Source of the DNA: Diospyros lotus
Taxonomy: Eukaryota; Streptophyta; Magnoliopsida; Ericales; Ebenaceae
Direction: 5' to 3'
Length of the DNA stretch: 64,000 nt
Assembly (NCBI RefSeq): GCF_014633365.1
Contig: NC_068338.1
Location: 20,842,616-20,906,615 of the forward strand
The notes beneath the pieces were generated by a model. That model was given only the letters and a program-made list of their open reading frames with translations, was not told the origin of the DNA and ran no database searches. Made by a program: the position numbers and the translations under genes. Of the stretch, positions 9,997-22,759 are shown piece after piece (position 1 is the first letter of the stretch; every line of letters begins with the position of its first letter).

Positions 9997-12850
9997 ACAT
10001 AGAAAAATTGTTGGCAATGACTTTTGGTACAATTGGATGTCCTATATTGCCATGCCACACAAGTTGCCCACATGGAATATGGGGTGTATCAAATGATATT
10101 ATTCAGTAATTATATTAAGTTCGATTTTTTTAAAAATTTTATTTAAATAATACTTTTTAAAAATTGAAAACCTAGAATTCTTCTTCAAAGTACAAGTCGT
10201 GCTCTCCATACCAATCATTTAGTATGATATGGAAAAATGTATTTGATGATGCCAAAACCTGTATCGACCATGAATTGTGTCAAGTTGCCTGTGACACCTA
10301 AGGTTAAACAACGTTAGTTAGTATGAGAACCACCTCTATTGATTCCTTCAAAAAAAATTTACAATGACAACTTGCAACACCTCATAATATATTATAATTT
10401 TGAGGATATTTAATAGATGTAAAATTTTATACCCCAAATTATTTTATGAAAAGTGTGACTAATTAACACCTCACAATTATTTTGGGCATAAATAGTCGAG
10501 TAACTATAAAATGTGTCATTTCAAATTGAATTTAGGGGTTAGCAAAATATGTGAATAAAATAATTGAAAGTATGAACGATAATATTGTGAAATGCATTGA
10601 ATTAGATTTACAAGTGTGAACGTGGGGAAATGTGAAATGGATAATGTGAATGCATTAAATGCAATTCTCATTCAAAATTTTCATTTTATTCTCCATGTCA
10701 TGTACATATTGGCTTTACCATGAAGAAATGACAAGGGTTTAATGCTATTTTTAAATGAGAATGAAATTGCATGTTAGATTAAATGTAATAATTGTAATTT
10801 TGTGTATTCATGATCTAAAGTTATGGGCATAAAGTGGTAATTTGTGCATTTTTATAAATAACTATAGTTATAGATAGTTGGTTTTCATTTAGTATATCGT
10901 AAATGATTCATCGATGTTGTCATAAATGACGAAGGTTAGGGTAGTGACTGGCGATGCTAGGCTCACCATAGTGGGATGAATGATAAATTTAATAACAATT
11001 TATGACATGAAAGGTGAAGAGAATAGTGCTCGCTTTTCGTAAAAAGACATCCAATAGCAAGTTTGAAAATCATTGATGGAAAGTCAAGGTAGTAGATGAA
11101 GCAAGCCAAATCACTATAAATTGTTGTGCACTATCTCTTTAATCTCTTGCATTTATTTCTCTATTTATTGTTTGGTTTATTTATTACTATTTGTTCTTAA
11201 AATAATTTTTTGAGTGAGTTTAATTTACGTCTTCTTAAACTAATAAGTTTTTTAACTACCAAAATACATGATCAATCATCTTTTTTGAATCTCCTGTTTT
11301 TCTTTTCTCTTTGAAGTATTGACTTTACTTAAACATGTTTGAATATTTGAAATAAGAAAAGATGTCCAACACTTAGTGAGAGTTAAGAAAAGATTTTAAG
11401 AGAAACCTTTACCAAATCAACCAATTTGCAAGATTGATACTTGAAGTGCAACTTAGTTAATAGTTCACCCATGATAAATGATGTAGTATTACCCATGACA
11501 CCATGCCAACCCTATAACTATAGCAGTACGTATGAAATAAAAGACTTTTTTTTTTTCTTTCATATGAAAATATCAAAAATCACGAAATCTATGTTCTTTG
11601 TGTTTTGATTCACTCTTAATCAAATATATCATGTAATATGAGTGGGAAATTGACAATTGACCATGCACATTGGCGAGGCAACCTACCGCATGGCTTGACA
11701 TGATCATTTATTTTTTTTAATTTTTTTTTCTCTAGATTTTCACATATACATATATATATATATATGTTATACACCTACGCATTTAACCTTTTATCTTGGT
11801 TAAATTTCACCATCACTCCATTTAATTTACACTTAATTGGCTATGTCGGATCCATCTTCCAAAACCACTATTTTTCTAAAGGTCACACGGGCAGCAATTT
11901 AAATTTGTCTTTTGGGTCCTATTTAATTCATGCAAGTCAATTATCACAAGATAAAATTTGTTTAAAATTTAAAGAAAATTTTTGTGTGCTACAATATATG
12001 TCTTATGACTAAAGAGTAATTGAGACTAAATTTTAGTTATGTACATATAATTATTGATGCAAACTTGGTCATGATTGGTTTCTAATAAATCCATTAAAGG
12101 TTTAGTTGTAGTACCATAAACGTTTAATACATTATGCACGAATCACTTGTCTATTTTCAATAACAAGTCAAATGATGATATATTGAGATAAAATTTATAC
12201 AATAGGGGTTAGACATGATAAATTTTAATCGATTTTTGGTTAGTCAAAATAGAAATTCTCGACCAAGTATGCATATTTCACTAAAGATTATTAATAGTCA
12301 AGTTAGACCTTGCCAAAAAATGGTTATCTTTAATTGAGTAACAAGGGGAAATTATTGATCTTGGTTTCAATAAAGGAAAAAGAAAATGGTTAGACAGTTA
12401 GTTGGATTCACAAGAAGAAATATTTATTTATTTATTTATAAAGTTTTTGGTATTCATTATTTATTCAATAACATTCTTGAAAGGTAGGGCATTACAGAAC
12501 TGCCCAATGCTATCCTAGAAGGGTTTTCCAATGCCTAAATTAGAAACATTTCACAAGAAAAAGGAAGCACAACTAACTAAAAGGAAAACATGATCAAGGA
12601 AATAGAAGAGTGTGGGTTAAGAGAGTTCTCCACCATCTTTCCTTTTTACCTTTTAAATATAGTCTTATAAATAGGAATGCAAGTCACCTTTTCAGTTGAG
12701 GGATATCTCTTATTCCAAGAGAGATCTCCATTATTTTTTAAGATCTTAGCCTTTGTTTAGGCAACAAGTATATGCTCCACTAGAGTTGGATAAGTCTTCA
12801 AGTTTGGTATTTGATTGTTTGGTCTTTTTATTTTAGTTGTCCTTAAATAT
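9997..12850. other. gene-free AT-rich intergenic stretch
   Basis: No supported gene. The 82-codon + strand ORF at 11764-12012 has no recognisable family. It follows a (TA)n run and has AT-rich codon use like its flanks. A short (TTTA)n run lies near 12420-12442. Nothing else was identified. Confidence 0.4.
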
Positions 12851-12852
12851 TA

Positions 12853-13160
12853 GGAAAGTATTTGTTAATTAAGATATAGACAAAAGAAAATAAGATATAG
12901 AAAGTATTCTAAATTTTTGTTATGATATTTTTCAAATATGCTTATCTCTTTTCCCCTTCAGATAACTATATCTTAGACCTTATAGATAAGAAAAAATGAT
13001 GCATATGTCCTCTAGTACATTTCAAAAAATTTAATAAATAGTTTGATAAATATATTAGAATATTTTTCACTCTTATCTTGACTATTTTATATTTTAATCT
13101 AAAAAATATTTCAATTTTATTTTGATATAATCTTATCTTACTTATTTTAACAAACATTAC
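12853..13160. mobile_element. Tourist/PIF-Harbinger-type MITE, copy A (TSD TTA)
   Basis: Ends GGAAAGTATTTGTTAATT and (complement) GTAATGTTTGTTAAAATAAG are flanked by TTA at 12850-12852 and 13161-13163. The interior shares 'cttatagataagaaaaa', 'tgtcctctagt.cattt' and 'aaaaaatttaa.aaa' with copy B at 16647-17008. Size 308 bp; no ORF. Confidence 0.7.
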
Positions 13161-13285
13161 TTAGTTAAAAGACAAATCAACGCTTCTTAGATAGTATGTT
13201 GTAACACTAGGGCCAAAGAATTTGAGGGCTAATTGGGGCTTAGAGAGAGTCATGCAAGCAAAGGATATTCCCTTGTCAATTTGTT

Positions 13286-13650
13286 GGTGTTCCCTAAGAC
13301 ATTTGAAGTGCAGCATTAACTCTTTACCAAGTAAGTAAATATTCCCCTAAAGAATTTGGGTCCACACATTGGTGAGGCAATAGGGGTGCAGCACCAACTC
13401 CCTACCCTGTAAATAGGTTAAACCATTACATGGTGATCTTCCTTAGGACTTCTAGTGTGCACCACCAACTATTACCAAGTAATTAAGTAGATTAAACCAT
13501 TCCCAGTGTTGTTCCCTAAGGTATCTAAGGTGCACCGCCAACTTTTACCAAGTAATAAAGTAAATTAGACCTTTACATGGTGTTATTCCCCAACGTATTT
13601 GAGGTGCCCCACTAACTCCTTACCAAGTAAGTTGTGGTAAGTAGGTTAGG
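13286..13650. repeat. degenerate ~74-bp tandem repeat, about five units
   Basis: Units begin near 13287, 13372, 13433, 13506 and 13580 with the pattern 'ggtgttnttccctaagg...gaggtgcaccaccaactnnttaccaagtaa...agattaaacc'. Spacings are 85, 61, 73 and 74 bp. No function recognised. Confidence 0.75.
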
Positions 13651-15170
13651 CCACAACTTACCTAACTGAGGGACACCTTAGGAAAAAAATAAATCATACA
13701 TCAAATGGGAATTAAGGAGAAAGGTGGCTTATAAGTAAAGGGCCACTGCCTTTCCCGATGAGAGGCTTGTTTGAAACAAAACTGTGTAGGGAATAGGTAA
13801 GTGCTGCATAAGAACCAGGTTTGAGTCAAAGGGTATCAGACCTTATCCGAAATGCAACCAATTTCTTATCAAATCAGTATTTAGTTTATGCAAAAATATG
13901 TTTTATAGAACTTCTTTTTTAGGAAGTAAAATTATTGGAGAAGTTTTATAGATCATAATATGTTTAGCATATGGAGTATGAATTTTGGTCAGATTGTATA
14001 ACTTTGGAGACCCAACACGATTATATTTGATTTTGATTAGGTTTGGTCTATTTTGTTCTATTTTCATGATCGAGTCGGTTTTGGGTCTAAAATTTAATCG
14101 CAATTGATGAATTGGTTTTGATTTCAATCATAATTCTTAAGCAGGCCTAGACCATGTAATCTAGCAATTGAATTGGTTTTGATTTGAATGGGTAATCAAG
14201 GATGATCCCTAATTGAAAAGGGGCAGTGGGATCCTGATAATTGATAAATCTAAATGCTTAAAATAATCGTATCTTTTCACTAAAGTGTTTTACAAAAGCC
14301 TAAAAAGTCAATATTAAATTATTTGGAGTTGGTCACCAATGTCCTAAGAGGTTGACTAAAGTTAGCCAATAACGGTTTTCTCCAAATGATTAGTTTGGTC
14401 GACCATAGGACATTCCTTGATCAGCAAAGCTCTCACGCATTGGTTAACAATTATTTTTTTAATTATATTCGATCGACCAACGTTACATGTATAGTCGACT
14501 AAAGTTGGGTAGCAGGTCTTTCAACTTGTGGCACTTAAAATTCAATCAACTAAAGAACTATGTATGGTTGAGTAAAATCTTCTCGTGACCTAAGTAGCTT
14601 TTATCAATGACTCTTAGTTGACTAAAGTATTTCAGAATGCCTTATTTTCAAATCAAAGTTTAATCAATTAAAATCACTACTTTGGTTAGCCAAAGTGTAT
14701 AAGATTCTTATGAACAATTTTTGAAAAATATATTTTTTAAATTATTTGTAACTCCAAAAACTAGCCAAAACTACGACACTAATTTGTATTATCTCTTTGA
14801 GGGAGTCTCACATTTGTTTTCAAAGATTTTGACTTGCTCAAGCTATTGTTCCCTAATATAATATATTTTTAATAATTATATTAATATATTTTTTAACAAT
14901 TGTATGTAATTTATCAACATGTAATATAAAAAATTTATTAGTTGGACATCAATTTATAATTTTTTTATTAAAAAATAATATTTTTATAATTGTTATTTGT
15001 ATTATTTAATAATATATCCATTTTAGTCTTTTTGTTAAATTCTGATAACTTATCATCTTTTTTAATCCAAATACATAACTATATATAAATGACAACTTAA
15101 AGAACATTTATTTAAACACGTTATTAACTTAAACTCTAGGCAGTTTTAAAGTTTTACACAATTTTTAAGT
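13651..15170. repeat. unclassified repeat-like region with GGTCGACTAAAGT words
   Basis: From 14330 to 14700 the word (G)GTCGAC(T/C)AAAGT and one-mismatch forms recur at irregular spacing (gttgactaaagtt, ggtcgaccatagg, gatcgaccaacgtt, gtcgactaaagtt, gttgactaaagta, gttagccaaagtg). The same word array occurs in the LTR at 17530-17850, so this is probably a fragment of another LTR into which the solo LTR at 15176 inserted. No terminus or gene was found. Confidence 0.4.
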
Positions 15171-16076
15171 AGAAATGTCAGGCCTTGTTCCCAGATTTAC
15201 CCACTAGCATAGAAAGTCCGAGAAAATATCCATTCAAAATGAATACAAATACAAAAATCACTCAAAAATTTTCATTTTCGTATTTGCTCATTAACAATAG
15301 GAGTCAAAATAAATTATACAACATTCTTTATACCATCATCTTGAGCTTACCACTCATACATTTTCGAAATAAAAGACACTAAGATTTTAGATACAAGACA
15401 AAACACTCTACTCATTCCCTCAAAACCATACTCATGGATTTTAAGACCAGGACATCTCTGTACACATCTAACCTAAACTCGTCCCAAATAACTATATTTT
15501 CCTTTCTTGGAATGACAAAAGAAACAAAGGTGAGCCACAAAACTCAGCAAGTATATAGCAAAGGGAAGCATCAATAGTTTATTATATGAAAGCATGAATA
15601 ACTCAGAGCCAAGGAAAATCACTACCTGACATCTAGACATCAATTGCATTCATGCCTTCTATGCTTGACAACAAACTCCTCAAAGAAATACAATTTCTTA
15701 CATTTTATCAAAGTACATTTTCAATCCCATAAGGTAACCATGTACATGAGTAACAGATTGGCACACAAGGCCCCTTTAATCACATGCATCATATACACAA
15801 AAACGACACACAATCCATGCTATGTGGTTATATAACATGTTACCCAGCCATAACATAAATGCATAGATGCACACATATGGTCCTTGGGGCCATATAAATT
15901 GCATAGTTGACACCCAAGACCCTGAATACAAACCTGCCAACAGCCAAGGATCGGCTACTAAATCAATAACATGAGCCTAAAGCTCTCATACCACATCCAT
16001 CAGTATCATATCCACACCCATCATCATCATGTGTTGAAACACTCACAATCACATCAAGATCACAGGCTTTTGTGGG

Positions 16077-16200
16077 ACTCAAACCGCTAGTTTTACGCAT
16101 CACGAGATACAATTGTTGTGGGACTCAAACCTCCTAGTCTTACGGATCACAAGATATAGTTGTTGTGGGACTTAAACCTCTCAGTCTTACACATCACAAC
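16077..16200. repeat. tandem repeat within solo LTR, ~57-60 bp unit
   Basis: 'tgtgggactcaaacc(t/g)c(c)tagt(c)ttac..atcac(g)ag' occurs three times in a row near 16074, 16115 and 16164. It is a local duplication inside the gypsy LTR. Confidence 0.6.
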
Positions 16201-16646
16201 GGCTCATGAGCATTCCCATTCATGCTAATGTATATATACACCTCAAATGAAATAAGGAAATCACTTAACAACACATCATCTGTTCGTCGCACCTCCTGTA
16301 GAGATCTTGGCTCAAAATAGCGTCATGGCATGCCATAAAAGATCATTACACGGCGGACACACCGCCATACAAAGATATGCACAATTTCATCCTCATATCC
16401 TCATGTTCAATTACAATCAAACATTTCTTATGCAATTCATGGGTATGTCATTACACAATTAAATACCTTAATACATGCAAGCTCTTAAAACATAGCTTCA
16501 TACACATGGTCATATTATGAATGCACAATAGTAATTCCTGTCATACTTAACATATTTCATATATGCCATAATCCCACCATCATAATCAATTTCAAATGCA
16601 ACTTATATAATCACACTCATAAGGCATATTATGGTTAATATCCTTA

Positions 16647-17008
16647 GGGGGCGTTTGTTAATCAAGATATGGGATGTATTCTGGACTTCTATTCTTTCTA
16701 ACATGTTTGTTAAGCTTATCTAACTATTATTAGAAAAATCATTAATGACCTCTTATCTTGATCTTTCAAGATATGCTTGTCTCTCCCCCCTCCCTTCCTA
16801 CTTCAAGATAAGCATATCTTAGTCTTTATAGATAAGAGAAAAATAACATTTGTGTCCTCTAGTGCATTTTAAAAAATTTAACAAACATATTAATAAAAAT
16901 CTTGGAATGCTTCACAACTTTATCTTAACCATTCCATATCTTGGTTCGAAAACCATTCCGGACTTATCTTGATACTCCCTTATCTTGCTCATTTTAAGAA
17001 ACGCTCCC
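16647..17008. mobile_element. Tourist/PIF-Harbinger-type MITE, copy B (TSD TTA)
   Basis: Ends GGGGGCGTTTGTTAATCAAG and (complement) GGGAGCGTTTCTTAAAATG are flanked by TTA at 16644-16646 and 17009-17011. It is 362 bp long and clearly related to copy A at 12853-13160. It sits inside the solo LTR, so it is younger than that LTR. Confidence 0.8.
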
Positions 17009-19012
17009 TTAGTGTTTTATGGGTGTATTTCCTTTATTGAAGGCCCCTATCTATCATATAATTATAGGGACATTTAAATGTATCCAAAATTTTTATACGC
17101 ACTTTACATCTTAATTCATGCAACCACATAACCACATTATCTTTCTTGTCTTATGTCCAAAGCCCTTGAGTCTACTTGTTTCATTTAGCATTTAGATAGG
17201 GTTAATCATGGTAATTAAGAGCACAATAAATATATTATACACATCCTCAATTTTTTCCCATAAGATTCTTGGTCATTTCACACAATTCAATATTTGAATA
17301 AGAACGAATTTTAAGGAAGGAGAAAGCTACAAATAAAGTATACATTTCAAAGGAATCCCACAGGATCAATAGTTGTCTAAATGGTTCAACTATTATACCA
17401 ACTCTAAGCTTATCGAGTCTAGATTACAACGCAAAAAATGAATCTTGATTCCAATACTTCTACAAAGAGTTATGCCTAAAAGAGCACGAGGTGTGCAAAA
17501 CTCCTCGTGTTGAAAAAAAAAAATGGGTGCTGAAATGGCTAAGTATCTTAGGTCAATTAAAGTTCAACTTAGGTCTACCAAAGTTGGGCAGAATGTTGGA
17601 TTTTAAGCTTCAGTCCACCAAAATCTAACTTAGGTTGATCGAAGTTGGCCAGAATGAAGGTTTATAAGCTTAGGTCGACCGAACTCTGACTTAAGTCAAT
17701 CAAAGTTCAACTTCAGTCAACCAAAGTTGGGCAAAATGCTTATTCATAATCTTAGGTCAATCGACCCTTCAACTGAAGCAGCATACAAGCTACTAGATGA
17801 CTTAGATGGACCGAAATGACAACTTCAGTCAACTAAAATCACGACGAGGGTCACGAATAAACACGAATGCCGGATAAAAGAACACATAAGATACACCCAA
17901 CCTCATAGCTGGTTTTCTAGCCCCCAAATGCCATTCCTTGATGGAAAACATGGGGTGAACAAACCCCATAGAGACTATCAATGAGACTCAACAACATTTT
18001 AAGAGAAAACTCATAATTTTGAAAGAAATAAAATAAAATCCATTAACTACAAAAGTAGTCCTCAAGACTACCACAAGGGTAAAATCCATGATCATTTTTA
18101 CAAAAGAAACATCTCAGCCATCATTTAAAAGAAATAGATATTGGATGTTCTCTTAAAAGAAGAAGAATAAGAGTAGGAACTTGGCTTAAGTTGGTTAGTG
18201 CCCAAAGAGAGGAAGAAGAACCAACTGCCACCTCCATTACTTGGGCTTGTTGGACCGGGATGTGCTATGGCACACACCAAGAAGGGGGTGAATTGGTTAT
18301 ATTAAAAATTTAGTTTGAAACTTGAAATCCTTTTGATGGAAAATAAGAATTTAATGCAAGTGAGGATTGTATAGGTGCTTGACAATAAAGAGAATTTTAA
18401 AAACACAAGCACACAAGGACACCAAGATATATAGTGGTTCAGCTTAACCTAAGCCTACTCCACTATCTTAGCTCCTCACTAAGAATTTTCCAAACAATCC
18501 ACCAAAACTTCCTACTTAAACCAAGTAAGTCCTCTAGTCCAAGACTAGGAATTACAACCTTCTACTTATACAAATAGGCCCTCTAGCTACACAATCTAGG
18601 AAATACAAGAAATTTAATAAAGAGAAGATCTAAGAGATAAATCACTTGCTTACAAGATCTCTTAAAAATACAAACAAGGCTTAAAATAAATAATTACAAG
18701 TGAAGATCAAAGTCTTGAAAAGAGAAAATGAAGCACTGTCGATATAAATACAAATCAATAAGCTCATATCACTTCATTCCCGTCCATTCGCCTTCTCTTG
18801 ATCATCCTTGATAAGTATTTATAAGCATCCCAAGAGCTTTGTCCAAAACTAGCCATTTTGTGATCGTTAGAGACTGAGAAACTAGCCATTATGGCTTTCT
18901 ACGAAATGAGATAGTCGACAGAAGATAATAGATAGTCGATAGATTCATAAATAAAACAAGGCATAGTTAACAAAACAAAAATATGAAGAAAACTTACACT
19001 ACAGGAAATTTG

Positions 19013-19960
19013 GTCATTAGTGGCAAAACAAAATCGTCACGTATGATTAGAATTTCGTCACAAAATTGTATTAGTGATGATTTTTTAGCGTCACAGCCAT
19101 CGTCACATTAGGTTCGTAGGGAAAAGTAATTAGTGACGTTTTTTTATATTTCGTCACAAATGCATAAAGGAAAGATGACGAAATTTTTGTTGTCATCGAA
19201 GGCATCTCCTTTAGTGACGTGTAATTTTGCCACAAAAACCAATAAAATTGCGTTATCTTAGAGTTTAAATCATCACAAAACAACTGTGATGGGGTTTCTT
19301 ATTGCGACAATTCCTATCGTCACTAAAAAACTGTGACAATAGTGATGGTAATATTGTCACTATAGTCTTTTTATATTTCATCACTATTAGATAAAATCGT
19401 CACTAAATAGTTTGATCAAGTTTGATTTGGTGACGCAAACTAAAACGTCACAAAATATCATGTAATTGGTGACACAAAAAATCGTTGCAAAAGGCAACTA
19501 CTTTCCGTCACAAATATTGATTTCGTCACTAATAAGTTGGGTTGATATGTTAATTGGTCACGCATAAATATCGTCACCTATCAAATATATTTTTTTACAA
19601 ATTTTTTTGCCACAAAAAAATAAAAAATGTTTGTCACATATAGACCTTTTTGTCACTATAGGCATGACTTTTGTAACATTAATAAAATTGTCAAATAATA
19701 AGATAACCAATTGGTGACAATTTAAAAGCGTCTTAAATTCATACAATTATATATTATCTTTATTTAGTGACAAAAAAATAAAATGTCACTCAAATATGTA
19801 TGTGTAGGTAGGTAGCAAAAGTTTAATTGTCATAAATTCATAAATTAAACTTATTAATTTGGTGACAAAAACAAGTCGTCACCCAAAATTGCACAATCTA
19901 AGAAGTGAAAAATTATTTTTGTAGCAAATTGTATAAACCTGTAAATGTTTTCTTTGACAA
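19013..19960. repeat. left subterminal repeats of CACTA element
   Basis: Short words TCGTCAC, GTGACG and TTAGTGACG recur every 20-50 bp in both orientations. In En/Spm elements such subterminal motifs bind the TNPA-type protein. The pattern is plain here, but the binding role is inferred from the family. Confidence 0.75.
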
Positions 19961-20219
19961 ATATTATACTCACTATCAATTGATCCAAAATTTGAAATTA
20001 AAAATACTAAAATCATATTACACATGCAAAATGGATTGATATATGATGATCAAATCTCTGTCACAAAAAATAAATCAGAATATGACACATCCAAATATAT
20101 AGAAGTAATTAACATCTAATTAGTATCTCAGTAAAACTTATGAATTAACGAAGTAGATTTCACAAAACTTGTTCAAATATGACAATACAAGTACTAGCAC
20201 AATATACTTCAATCTCTTA

Positions 20220-20515
20220 TCTCCAACCCTTCAGTTGATTCTGCGTGCGATTCATTTGAACCTGAAATCAATCACAAATGGCTTTTGAACCTGTTGATGA
20301 AAATCAAATTTTCCTTGAAGTGATGGGCAAAGAAAGGCATGGTCGAGTTCGTGGATATGGTTTCGGCCCCACACCTTCTTCAGTCTCTGGCAAGCTTCCT
20401 TCTCAATTACAAATGGCTTCAACAATTGAAACACTAAGACAAGAGAATAAAGAGTTGAAAGAAAAACTAAACACGATAGAGCAAACCTAAGCAGAAACTC
20501 TTAGCTTACTGAAAA
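20220..20515 (+). pseudogene. En/Spm Transposase_24-like C-terminal fragment
   Basis: The + frame from about 20278 reads DENQIFLEVMGKERHGRVRG, then YGFGPTPSS, then a leucine/glutamate-rich stretch (ETLRQENKELKEKLNTIEQ) likely to form a coiled coil. The 'VMG.ER.GRVR.YG.G.TPS' signature is the conserved end of plant Ptta/En/Spm Transposase_24 proteins. Only this end is present: there is no upstream exon and no promoter. It lies on the strand opposite to the other Transposase_24 gene in the same element and is followed on its own strand by a CACTA subterminal array and terminus (20840-21594). It therefore belongs to a second, truncated CACTA element. Confidence 0.7.
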
Positions 20516-20839
20516 GCTTCATAGAAATGGTTAGATTAGGAAGGGTTAGTAATGAATGATGATTCTCTATTGATATGACATGTTTTGGTTAATGAATAGT
20601 GTTCAACATTCCATATTTTGTTGGTTTATTGATTTTGTAAAGTGATACTTTGAATTATAGCTTTTGATTGTTGATAATGTGAGTATATATATATATGTTT
20701 GCCTTTTGGGTTGTTGATGATCGTATAGCAATGTATTTCATATATTGTGATAGTTTGCAACATTTTGTAAAGCAGGTGTTCGTAAATTTGTAAAGTAAGT
20801 CTACACGGTATAGGTTGTAGGCCAAATAATGTGAAATTG

Positions 20840-21594
20840 TAAATCACCTTCAGTGATGGCCACATATGGTCATCACTAATGGGTAAACCACTTTTAGTGA
20901 CGACCACATATGGTCATCACTAATAGGTAAACCACTTTTAGTGACGGTCATATATGGTCGTTACTAATAGGTAAATCACTTTTAGTGACGACCGACATGA
21001 TCATCACTAATGGGTTAACTTTAGTAACGGCCACATATGGCTGTCACTAATGGGTAAATCACTTTTAGTGACGACCGACATGATCGTCACTAATAGGTTA
21101 ACTTTAGTGACGGTCACATATGGTCGTCATTAATGGGTAAACCATTTTTAGTGACGACCGATATGATCGTCACTAATGGGTTAACTTTAGTGACGGCCAA
21201 CATCGTCGTCACTAATGGGTTAACTTTAGTGATGATCGACATTGTGTCACTAACGGGTTAACTTTAGTGACAGTCAACATGTAGTGATGGCCACGTATGG
21301 CTGTCACTAATGGGTTGCCATTAGTGACGACAAGCATTATGGTCACTAATTACATTAGTGACGGCCATATTGGTTGTCACTAATGGGTTAACTTTAGTGA
21401 TGGTCACATATGGCTGTCACTAATGGGTTCATTTTAGTGACGGCCACATTTATCGTCACTAATTACATTAGTGACGAGGGAATTAGTGTCAACTTGTGAC
21501 AGTCTGTCTGGCCGTCACTAATACTTTTAGTGACGGCTTTTTGGGCTTTTAGTGACGACCCTGGCCTCCACTAAAAAGATTGTTTCTTGTAGTG
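20840..21594 (+). repeat. palindromic subterminal array and terminus of a second CACTA element
   Basis: About 14 units of 40-60 bp of the form TTAGTGACGACCA-CATATG-TGGTCATCACTAA separated by 'tgggt(t/a)aac'. Each unit is an inverted repeat. The array ends at 21594 in ...TTTCTTGTAGTG, whose complement CACTACAAGAAACAATC is a standard CACTA terminus pointing outward. The matching left terminus was not found, so this element is truncated. Confidence 0.8.
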
Positions 21595-21646
21595 TTTGTA
21601 ATTGTGTTGGAAGGATAGAAACATGCAATGTAAGATGGAAATTTGA

Positions 21647-22750
21647 TCAAGTTGGAAACATGTAAAGTTTATTTAACAATAAAGTAAATAGAAAACTAGT
21701 TATTTTATTCTTACCTTGATTTGGGGTTAAAGGAGATAGAATCGAAAGAGGCAGTTGGGTCCCTGAACTCATCAAAAATTGTAGTAATTGGCTGTAATTG
21801 CTCATCATAGTATCCAATTTCCCTTCTAATTGAGTTGTTGTTTCAAACTTTGTTTGACAAGTTTGTAGCTCATCGTGAGTCTTCTTAAGCTTCTCCTCCA
21901 ACTCATAAGTCCTCATTTCTGAAGCTTTAAATGATTTAGGTTTAGGTCCATACCCAAGTCCTTTAACATATCCGCACCTAGTGCCTAGTACACTATCCAC
22001 TGTGTCATCTACAGACATTAGGTTCTCACTATCTATGAGTTGGTTTTGCAACTCAACCATTTTGTCCTAGACATTAAAGGAAGAAAGCAACATCAATTAA
22101 AATACTCAATATAAAATTTTAGTTATAAAGAGAGAATAATTTAATCTTACATAAGCTTCTTCTGCTGTAGGTGTTGTCCATCCCTTTTGTGTTGAGTAGT
22201 GTGTGGCCTTGAAAAACTCTATCCTATTAGGCTCTTCATTATCCATGCACTATTAATATTCAAACAATGTAAATAATGAAACACGAACAATAACTTATCA
22301 AAATATGTGTAATAAAAAAATTACCATCTTGTGACGACTTGCTACAAATGCCCTTGAGCCTTGGTTATGAGACCATTATACCATTTGGCGATTATTTGCA
22401 TTCTTTGCACATCTTTCCTATAATTTTAGTCAATATGTATAAATAATGAAGTAGAATATTTAATTTAAAAGAGTTAGTGACATGTGTCTTGATATATGTA
22501 TATATAAGAATGAATCAAATGTAATATCACATACTAGGAATTTGGGATCACTCCACATGTCACGTAATTTGTCCCAATTTTCTTGACTCAAGTTAAAATT
22601 GGTAGGCTTGTTTCGACGGGCTTCTTGCACTGATGAATACTTTTTAAAGCATTGGTAGAGTCTATACTGTTGGTTTCTTGATAACTTTTGTAAAATCTTT
22701 TCAACATTGCTCTTCACATATTCGTCATCAATTTGAATTTGAAACCTAGT
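21647..22750 (-). pseudogene. En/Spm Transposase_24-type gene, broken
   Basis: On the minus strand at least four exon-like blocks align in order with plant Ptta/En/Spm (Transposase_24) proteins. At 22750-22535: FQIQIDDEYVKSNVEKILQ, then LSQENWDKLRDMWSDPKFL. At 22410-22325: KNANNRQMV, a TAA stop, then WSHNQGSRAFVASRHKM. At 22245-22150: NRIEFFKATHYSTQKGW and EEAY. At 22060-21700: DSVLGTRCGYVKGLGYGPKP, then a coiled-coil tail. Splice sites between blocks are plausible. The in-frame stop in block 2 disables it. In intact elements this protein acts with TNPD to bind the subterminal repeats. Confidence 0.75.
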
Positions 22751-22759
22751 CTAAAATGA

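Noticed and set aside
11764..12012. 82-codon ORF on the + strand
   Set aside because: No recognisable domain; follows a (TA)n run; codon composition is like the flanking noncoding DNA.
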